Positions 7,126-12,542 of a stretch of DNA of 19,406 nucleotides are shown here, piece by piece. Every line of letters starts with the position of its first letter. Positions within the stretch are counted from its first letter, which is position 1. Under the pieces are notes generated by a model that worked only from the letters and a program-made list of their open reading frames with translations, searched no databases and was not told where the DNA came from. The stretch is from Thermoplasmata archaeon (GTDB lineage: Archaea > Thermoplasmatota > Thermoplasmata > Lutacidiplasmatales > UBA184), in NCBI GenBank assembly GCA_021848165.1, contig JAJZMW010000037.1, positions 1-19,406 on the forward strand, given 5' to 3'. A program made the translations under genes and the position numbers.

Positions 7126-8318
7126 GCCGCGACCTCCCGGGTGACCAACGGCTTCCCCACGCGCCCCCGCTCGAGAAGGTCGGCGAGTCGCTCCATCTCC
7201 TCCGGCCGGAGGCCGAGCCGCGCGATCTCCGCGGTGCCGATGCGCCCGACCAGGTCGATCAAGAGGCGCTGGCGCTCGAGCCGCCGGGCGAGCGTCCCCG
7301 TTCCGATCCCCATCGTTCGGCGCAGCGTCTCCGGGTCGAGATGGATCTGGTGGGACCGGGTGTATCCCCGCTCCTCCGCGACGATCGGCCAGCCCTTCGC
7401 GCGGAGCGCTCGCGCGAGCGCCTGCGCGTTCGCGACGGTCGTGCGCGCGTACTCGGGGGCGAACCGCTCGAGCTCGAGGAGCGTTTGCCCGACGCCGGCG
7501 ATCCGGTTCCAGTGGGCGTTGTCGAAGACCCGCCAGACGAGGGCGGGGTCGAGCTGGCCGAAGAGGTCGTCGCGCTGGGTGAGGAGGATCCCCCCTTGCG
7601 GGCCGGGGAACGACTTGTGGGTGCTCCCGTAGACGACGTCGACGCCGTCGCCGAGCGGGTCCTGGAACTCCCCGCCCGCGACGAGGCCGAGCACATGCGA
7701 GGCGTCGTAGAAGACGAGCGCGTCGATCGCGTGCGCGGCCTCGACGATCGGGCGGAGCGGGTAGGGGAAGAGGAAGAAGCTCTGGCCGAGCACGACCGCG
7801 TTCGGCCGCTCCTGCTGGATCGCGGCGACGGCGTCCTCCTCGAGGACCGAGTGGCCGACGCCCCGGGCCGGCAGCGGACGGACCGAGTAGCCGAGCATCG
7901 CCGGGAGGAAACCGGCGGCGTAGCCGTCGTACCCCCCCTCCCCTGGTTCGATCGCGAGGAGCCGGCTCTGGGGGGGGAGGAGTGGAACGAGCGCGCTCAG
8001 GGCGGCGATGTGGCCCGAGAGCGGGCGCACCGTGGCGTGCCGCGCGTGGAAGAGGCGGGCGGCGGCGTCGTTGGCGAGCCGCTCGATCGCATCGGCGTAC
8101 CGGGTCCCCGTGTAGGAGTTGTCGATCCGCTCCCCCCGCCAGACGGTGTCGAGGGGGAGGGTGTACCGTCCCGCGAGGTCGCTCCCGAGGTAGCGACGGG
8201 CGGTCGGACTGACGGCGTTCTCGCTCGGCAGGAGGTTAAAGACGGAGCGCGTTCGCCATCGGTCGTGGGCCCGCACGAGGCGGGCGAGCTCCGCTTCGTC
8301 GCCGCCCGCCGCGGTCAC
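7089..8318 (-). CDS. glyA: Serine hydroxymethyltransferase-like PLP enzyme
   Basis: This is a 409-residue fold-type I PLP enzyme of the SHMT group, which interconverts serine and glycine with a pterin one-carbon carrier. LPSENAVSP near the N-terminus contains the conserved catalytic Glu. SGHIAALSAL, YDASHVLGLVAGGEF and STHKSFPGPQGG follow, with Lys235 as the PLP Schiff-base lysine. The region equivalent to the tyrosine-rich substrate loop reads YTLPLDTVWRG then NSYTGTRYADAIE, which differs from classical SHMT, so the exact substrate is less certain than the fold. Threonine aldolase-like activity is an alternative. GTG 8318 overlaps the Csl4 TGA as GTGA, a coupled start. The frame extends 25 residues upstream into csl4, but that part has no family similarity. 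Confidence 0.85.
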   Translation of the reverse strand: MTAAGGDEAELARLVRAHDRWRTRSVFNLLPSENAVSPTARRYLGSDLAGRYTLPLDTVWRGERIDNSYTGTRYADAIERLANDAAARLFHARHATVRPLSGHIAALSALVPLLPPQSRLLAIEPGEGGYDGYAAGFLPAMLGYSVRPLPARGVGHSVLEEDAVAAIQQERPNAVVLGQSFFLFPYPLRPIVEAAHAIDALVFYDASHVLGLVAGGEFQDPLGDGVDVVYGSTHKSFPGPQGGILLTQRDDLFGQLDPALVWRVFDNAHWNRIAGVGQTLLELERFAPEYARTTVANAQALARALRAKGWPIVAEERGYTRSHQIHLDPETLRRTMGIGTGTLARRLERQRLLIDLVGRIGTAEIARLGLRPEEMERLADLLERGRVGKPLVTREVAAWRAEHRSLRFL

Positions 8319-8896
8319 GACGGAACGAACGGCGCGAAGTGGTCGGTCCCTTCCGCCAGCTTGCGGCGTTCCCGGTGACCGCACCGGGGGCACTCGAGCC
8401 CCTTCGGCTGCGCCGCGAGAAGGCCGTGGCAGACCTGGCAGCGCGCGCTGATGACCCCGAACTGTCCCGGCGCGGTCGTGAGCTTGATCGACGGACGCGA
8501 CTGGAGGACCTTGGCGAGCAGAACGTCCCCCACGGCGAACTCGTCCCCGAGCGACTCGGTGTAGCCGTCCTTCGCCTTCGAGATGTGCACGGTCCCTTCG
8601 GGCTCTCCCGGGATGCCGCGCCCGGTCTGGGCGTCGGCGACGATGGTGCAGATCGCCATGGCGGCCTTGAGCTCGTCGACGCGGGCGTAGACGACCGTCC
8701 CCTCGGCGAGGACCGGGACCGCGTTCGGCGCGTCGACCCGCACCGTCCGATCGGCCTCATCGACCGTCGGGCGCCCGACGACGCTCGCGTAGATCCGGCC
8801 CGCGTCCTCGTAGGTCCCTCGCCCGGGGACGAACTCCTCCGCCGCGCCAAGGTATTCGCCGGGGACGACAAATCGGGGAAGCTCGCTCGCGGTCAT
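8315..8896 (-). CDS. csl4: Exosome RNA-binding subunit Csl4
   Basis: Csl4 is one of the cap proteins of the archaeal exosome and guides RNA into the Rrp41-Rrp42 chamber. The 193-residue protein starts with the typical segment FVVPGEYLGAAEEFVPGRGTYED. It then has an S1-like beta-barrel (about 60-145, with DVLLAKVLQ and SIKLTTA) and ends in a zinc ribbon with C153, C156, C169 and C172. ATG 8896 overlaps the stop of the upstream methyltransferase as ATGA. The gene lies in a minus-strand operon together with other RNA- and ribosome-related genes. In many euryarchaea Csl4 is found beside a methyltransferase of this kind. Confidence 0.94.
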   Translation of the reverse strand: MTASELPRFVVPGEYLGAAEEFVPGRGTYEDAGRIYASVVGRPTVDEADRTVRVDAPNAVPVLAEGTVVYARVDELKAAMAICTIVADAQTGRGIPGEPEGTVHISKAKDGYTESLGDEFAVGDVLLAKVLQSRPSIKLTTAPGQFGVISARCQVCHGLLAAQPKGLECPRCGHRERRKLAEGTDHFAPFVPS

Positions 8897-9528
8897 GGTG
8901 GTGGTCCGATCCGGATGGCCCAGAGGTCGACTGCGAGACGGACCGTGGTTCGCCGATGGTGGGGGAAGATCCGGGGAAGTTCCCAGGCGATCGGTCGGTT
9001 CGATTCGACGTGCGCGCCGCGCTCGACCGCGCGGTGCGCTATAAAGGTTCGGGAGTCCGACAGCGCGAACGCGTAGATCGCGCCGCGGGCCCGGCGGAAC
9101 GCCGCGTCCCAGAACGGTCGGTCCGCGCCGCGGCGTTGGGCCCCGAACGGTGGGTTCATGACGACGGTGTCGACCGCCGTCCCGGCGACGTCGGCGACCG
9201 CCCCTTCTTCGAACTCCACGGGAAGCCCGAGCGTGCGGGTGGTCGCCCGAGCGATCGACACCGCGGCCGGGTCGACCTCGATCGCACGAACGCTCCGGGC
9301 CCCCAGCCAGGCGGCCCCGATCGCCAGCCGGCCCGTCCCGCTGCCGAGATCGAGAACGCTCCGGTCCTCGATGTCGCCTCGGCCGAGCGCCTCGTAGAGA
9401 AGTTCCGCGGCCGCCGCGGCGGGGGTAGCGACCTGCTCCAGCTCCGGCCGGGGGCGCGGGAACGGGGGGATCCGCTCGAGCCGGCGCACGAGCTCGGAGC
9501 GACGCCGCGGGGGTGCGGGGGCGGTCAT
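8893..9528 (-). CDS. METTL5-like N6-adenine rRNA methyltransferase
   Basis: This 211-residue class I SAM-dependent methyltransferase has motif I as DLGSGTGRLAIGA (about 60-72), an acidic strand IEVDPAA, and the N6-adenine signature NPPF at residues 125-128. The start RRLERIPPFPRPRPELEQVATP is typical of METTL5 homologues, which in human methylate an adenine of 18S rRNA with a small partner protein. An equivalent role on archaeal 16S rRNA is inference. ATG 9528 lies only 20 nt after the tRNA-Leu 3' end, and I see no TATA box in that gap, so the message probably starts upstream of the tRNA. It overlaps csl4 by 4 nt. Confidence 0.88.
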   Translation of the reverse strand: MTAPAPPRRRSELVRRLERIPPFPRPRPELEQVATPAAAAAELLYEALGRGDIEDRSVLDLGSGTGRLAIGAAWLGARSVRAIEVDPAAVSIARATTRTLGLPVEFEEGAVADVAGTAVDTVVMNPPFGAQRRGADRPFWDAAFRRARGAIYAFALSDSRTFIAHRAVERGAHVESNRPIAWELPRIFPHHRRTTVRLAVDLWAIRIGPPP

Positions 9529-9548
9529 CCCTCGGTTCCCGGGAGCGA

Positions 9549-9669
9549 TGCGGGGAGCCGGATTTGAACCGGCGGACGCCTTCGCGACAGGATCTCCTCC
9601 TTCGACGGCCGTGCGGCGGCCCGCCGACGGTTTAAGTCCTGCGCCGTTGCCGGGCTTGGCTATCCCCGC
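9549..9669 (-). tRNA. tRNA-Leu (anticodon UAA) with a 37-nt intron
   Basis: On the minus strand the acceptor arms GCGGGGA and TCCCCGC pair fully. The D arm is GCC/GGC with GG in the loop. The anticodon stem is CAGGA/TCCTG with the loop CTTAAA-A after intron removal, so the anticodon is UAA. The extra arm is long (CGC/GCG stem with a GAAG loop), as expected for a class II leucine tRNA, and the T arm is GCCGG-TTCAAAT-CCGGC. The discriminator is A and no CCA is encoded. The mature tRNA is 84 nt. The gene lies 13 nt after the PRC-barrel stop and 20 nt before the methyltransferase start, all on the same strand. Confidence 0.93.
9594..9630 (-). other. Archaeal tRNA intron at position 37/38
   Basis: Removing these 37 nt restores a seven-base anticodon loop and a five-pair stem. 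Inside the intron, positions 4-10 pair with 23-29 (seven pairs including one G-U). Towards the exons there is a short helix flanked by a three-base bulge on each side. That is close to the bulge-helix-bulge cut by the archaeal splicing endonuclease, but the central helix has a mismatch (relaxed form). The exact ends could shift by one base. Confidence 0.75.
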
Positions 9670-9682
9670 CCCGATCCCGGAT

Positions 9683-9982
9683 CTAGGAGGCCGGGGCTTC
9701 GGGCGTCTCGAGGGACTTCTCGGCGCGCCCTCCGGCCTTCTTCAGCGAGACCCGGCGCGGGAAGTACTTCAGGAGAACGACGTCGTTCACCGCGGAGACC
9801 CATCGATACGGGACGCTGACCGGCCGGGGATCCTCCACTAAGACCGGATTGACCTGCGCGAGATAGAGGCCGTCGATCTTCGCCGCGTCGACGTCGACGA
9901 CGAGGTTGTCGACATCGCCGAGCAGCCGCCCTTCCGCCGTGTAGATCTGTCGTCCCAGGATCTCGGTCGCCTCGACCAACAT
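9683..9982 (-). CDS. PRC-barrel domain protein
   Basis: This 99-residue protein consists almost entirely of one PRC-barrel: EATEILGRQIYTAEGRLLGD, VDNLVVDVDAAKIDGLYL, then VPYRWVSAVNDVVLLK. The tail is a short charged and Ala-rich segment. Small archaeal PRC-barrel proteins bind partner proteins; in Haloferax, CdpB1 and CdpB2 of this type join SepF in cell division. A division role here is only a possibility. ATG 9982 is the natural domain start and has GGGAAG 5 nt upstream. A longer open frame upstream is low-complexity and crosses the intergenic region. One in-frame TTA codon lies in VLVED. The stop is 13 nt before the tRNA-Leu. Confidence 0.85.
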   Translation of the reverse strand: MLVEATEILGRQIYTAEGRLLGDVDNLVVDVDAAKIDGLYLAQVNPVLVEDPRPVSVPYRWVSAVNDVVLLKYFPRRVSLKKAGGRAEKSLETPEAPAS

Positions 9983-10018
9983 GGAGCTTCCCGTCCGAGA
10001 GAGGAGCCGAGCCGCCTT

Positions 10019-10025
10019 CTTATTC
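10019..10025 (-). promoter_or_regulatory. Possible TATA box of the PRC-barrel gene
   Basis: Read on the minus strand this is GAATAAG, the most AT-rich stretch ahead of the PRC-barrel gene. It predicts a start near 9996 and a leader of about 14 nt. If real, it may serve the whole minus-strand series including the tRNA, since I see no later TATA box. The match is weak. Confidence 0.4.
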
Positions 10026-10099
10026 CTTTGGTCCACGGGAACTCGAGCGGTCGGTCGGAGCGGGGGCCCGACGCGACCGCATCGAAAATCTCGAATGTC

Positions 10100-10105
10100 T
10101 AAATA
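10100..10105 (+). promoter_or_regulatory. TATA box of the dpp operon
   Basis: TAAATA is preceded by an A-rich stretch (CGAAAATC) that may act as the BRE side. It predicts transcription from about 10127, roughly 27 nt before the dppB ATG. It lies in the 171-nt gap between the divergent PRC-barrel and dppB genes. Confidence 0.65.
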
Positions 10106-10127
10106 CCCCCACGCATCTGGAGCCGGT

Positions 10128-10142
10128 GCGTCGGTGCGACGC
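10128..10142 (+). repeat. Inverted repeat at the predicted dpp transcript start
   Basis: GCGTCG and CGACGC are separated by GTG, and the arms match perfectly. The repeat begins at the predicted transcription start and ends 11 nt before the dppB ATG. It could be an operator blocking initiation or a hairpin at the very 5' end of the mRNA. Confidence 0.45.
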
Positions 10143-10153
10143 GGGGCGCTTCC

Positions 10154-11407
10154 ATGCAGATGTGGGTCTACGTGGTGCGGCGGGTCGCGCTCCTCGTGCC
10201 CGTGATCATCGGCGTCATGACGATCACGTTCGCGCTGATCACGGCGCTCGGCCCGATCCAGCAGATCACCTCCTATTTCGGGCCGCCGCCCACGCACGGA
10301 CAGATCCACACCTACAACCCGACGATCCCGTGCAGCGTGCTCAACTCGAGCCAAACCGGAACGTGCGCGAACCCTCTCTACACGCAGTACGCTTCCAAAT
10401 TAGGGTTAAATCAGCCGATCTTCATCCAATGGGGGAACTACATCTACCGTAGCTTCACCTTCCAGTGGGGCCTCGTTTCGAACCACAGCGCCGAGCAGCA
10501 GTCCTATCTCGCCGGGCTGATCTCGGGCCAACCGGTCGCGACCGTCCTCAGCTGGCTCCTCCCCTACACCCTCGAGCTCGCGATCCTCGCGCTGATCATC
10601 ATCCTCCTCGTCGCGATCCCGCTCGGCAATCTGTCGGCGGTCTACCGGAACCGACCGGTCGATCAGGCGTCGCGGGTGATGTCGTTCAGCGGCTTCGCCT
10701 TCCCCGGATTCCTGCTGGCGACCTTGATCGTGCTCGCCGCGGTCCTTCTGTTAGGGACCAGCACGCTCATCCATACCCCCTGGTGCCCGTCCGGAGAGAC
10801 GGCGCTCGCCGAGCTGACCGGATCGTGGCCGTCCGTCCAGTCGCCCGGTTCGTGCGCGTATCCCGGCGCGGTCGCGGCGAATTTCGGGTACCCGGCGTGG
10901 CTGCACCTCGGCGTCATCAGCCACCCGACCGGCTTCCCGACGGTCGATGCCCTGATCCACGGCGACGGCTGGCTCGCGGTCGACTCCCTCCTCCGGATGC
11001 TCCTCCCCGCCCTCGTGATCGCCTTCGGCTCGATCGCGATCCTGCTGCGGTTCGTGCGCAACAGCATGCTCGAGGTGATGAACCTCGACTTCGTCCGCAC
11101 CGCGCGCGCGAAAGGGGTTCCCGAGTCGACCGTGATCAAGCGTCACGCCGGGCGCAACTCGATGAACGTGACGATCACCGTGCTCGGGTTAACGTTCGCG
11201 TTCTTCATCGGAGGATTCCCGATCATCGAGGACGTCTTCCAGTTGAACGGCGTCGGTCTGATCATCACCTACGCCGTGCTTCCGAACGGGGAGGATTTCG
11301 CGCTGATCTTCGGGTCGACCCTCCTCTTCACGTTCTTGGTCGTCGCCGCGAACCTCATCGTGGACGTGCTCTACGCCTATCTGGACCCGCGCGTGCGGTT
11401 GGGGTGA
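10154..11407 (+). CDS. dppB: Peptide-type ABC transporter permease DppB
   Basis: This is one of the two membrane subunits of a dipeptide/oligopeptide importer. About six helices are visible (roughly 10-30, 132-157, 174-200, 278-300, 335-360, 383-405). The cytoplasmic EAA loop contacts the ATPase (residues about 303-330, with LDFVRTARAKGVPE). The end DVLYAYLDPRVRLG is characteristic. Two long outside loops each hold a cysteine pair: C60/C71 after helix 1 and C211/C234 after helix 3. Length is 417 residues, longer than the usual 310-340 because of these loops. Four in-frame TTA leucine codons are present, rare for this window. ATG 10154 follows the TATA box; a second ATG lies two codons later. 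dppC starts 6 nt after the stop. Confidence 0.93.
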   Translation: MQMWVYVVRRVALLVPVIIGVMTITFALITALGPIQQITSYFGPPPTHGQIHTYNPTIPCSVLNSSQTGTCANPLYTQYASKLGLNQPIFIQWGNYIYRSFTFQWGLVSNHSAEQQSYLAGLISGQPVATVLSWLLPYTLELAILALIIILLVAIPLGNLSAVYRNRPVDQASRVMSFSGFAFPGFLLATLIVLAAVLLLGTSTLIHTPWCPSGETALAELTGSWPSVQSPGSCAYPGAVAANFGYPAWLHLGVISHPTGFPTVDALIHGDGWLAVDSLLRMLLPALVIAFGSIAILLRFVRNSMLEVMNLDFVRTARAKGVPESTVIKRHAGRNSMNVTITVLGLTFAFFIGGFPIIEDVFQLNGVGLIITYAVLPNGEDFALIFGSTLLFTFLVVAANLIVDVLYAYLDPRVRLG

Positions 11408-11413
11408 TCGACG

Positions 11414-12529
11414 GTGGCGGCTCCTCCCTCCGCGACGCCGGCCACGCTCCGCGTCGGCCGTCGGCCGAACCCGCAGCTCGACCAGTGGCGGCGCACCTGG
11501 TACCTCCTGCGGCGCAACACCCTCGCCCTTGTCGGTCTCGGGATCGTTCTCTTCCTGGTCGCCATCGCGATCTACGCGTCGTTCCTCCCGATCCCTTGGA
11601 ACGACATGACGGCGTACTGCAACTTCCACGCCGCCGGATGCGAGTACGTCTGCACCTACACCGGGGGGGCGGCTCCGGGGCCGAACTGCTACCAGGTCGC
11701 CTCCAACTTCCCCTCGTTCATCCCGCCGACGCTGTCGCTGAGTAGCGGGGCCGGGCAGTTCCCGTTAGGCTCCCTCGCCCAGAATCCGACCGCGCCGTTG
11801 TACTACAACACGTTCAGCGGGATCCTGCGGGGATCCGATTGGTCGCTGATCATCGCCTTCTCGATCGTCGTCTCGGGGGCGATGATCGGCCTCGTGGTCG
11901 GGTCGATCTCGGGATTCTTCGGGGGGGCGGTCGATGAGACGATCATGCGCCTCGTCGACATCTTCCTCTCGATCCCGCAACTGCTCTTCGTGATCATCAC
12001 GGTCACCGTCTTCACCACGTTCACGATCCCCGGGCTCTCCGTGCTCGCGTCCCGCGTGACGCTGCTGTGCCTCGCGTTCATCATCGTCTGGTGGCCGTTC
12101 TACGCGAGGATCGTACGGGGGCAGGTCCTCGTCGTGCGGGAGCAGAAGTACGTCGAGGCGGCCCGGGCGAGCGGCGCGGGACGGGGGAGGATCATCTTCC
12201 GTCACGTGATGCCGAACAGCGTCTACCCGGTCTTCATCCAGATGAGCCTCGATGTCGGGACCGTCCCGATCCTCGTCGGCGGGCTCGCGTTCCTCGGGTT
12301 CAACCTGTTCGGACTCTCGACGACGCAGGTCTTCCCGGAGTGGGGATCCCTCTCGGCGTTCTCGGTCAACCAGTTCGGCGCCGTCTTCTCGGCGTGCAGC
12401 GTCGGGGCGTGCATCCTCCCCTGGTGGCAGATCCTCTTCACCGGGATGATGTTGTTCCTGTTCGCGATCAGCGTGAACTTCTTCGCGGACGGCCTGCGCG
12501 ACGCCCTCGACCCGAGGCTGCGGCGCTGA
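11414..12529 (+). CDS. dppC: Peptide-type ABC transporter permease DppC
   Basis: This is the second permease of the importer, 371 residues. It begins with the cytoplasmic segment QLDQWRRTWYLLRRNTLALVG leading into helix 1 (about 32-56), as DppC proteins do. The EAA loop is near 235-262 (REQKYVEAARASGAG, then HVMPNSVYPVF), and the C-terminus FADGLRDALDPRLRR is typical. The outside loop between helices 1 and 2 has four cysteines (C69, C76, C80, C92), and a later outside segment has C328 and C333. The GTG start gives the shortest plausible N-terminus and lies 6 nt after dppB. One in-frame TTA codon is present. The next gene starts 13 nt downstream with a clear GGGAGGA in front. Confidence 0.92.
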   Translation: MAAPPSATPATLRVGRRPNPQLDQWRRTWYLLRRNTLALVGLGIVLFLVAIAIYASFLPIPWNDMTAYCNFHAAGCEYVCTYTGGAAPGPNCYQVASNFPSFIPPTLSLSSGAGQFPLGSLAQNPTAPLYYNTFSGILRGSDWSLIIAFSIVVSGAMIGLVVGSISGFFGGAVDETIMRLVDIFLSIPQLLFVIITVTVFTTFTIPGLSVLASRVTLLCLAFIIVWWPFYARIVRGQVLVVREQKYVEAARASGAGRGRIIFRHVMPNSVYPVFIQMSLDVGTVPILVGGLAFLGFNLFGLSTTQVFPEWGSLSAFSVNQFGAVFSACSVGACILPWWQILFTGMMLFLFAISVNFFADGLRDALDPRLRR

Positions 12530-12542
12530 GGGAGGACGGACG

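Noticed and set aside
10394..10412. AT-rich patch in dppB as an internal promoter
   Set aside because: No gene starts at the right distance downstream. The patch includes two of the TTA codons reported separately.
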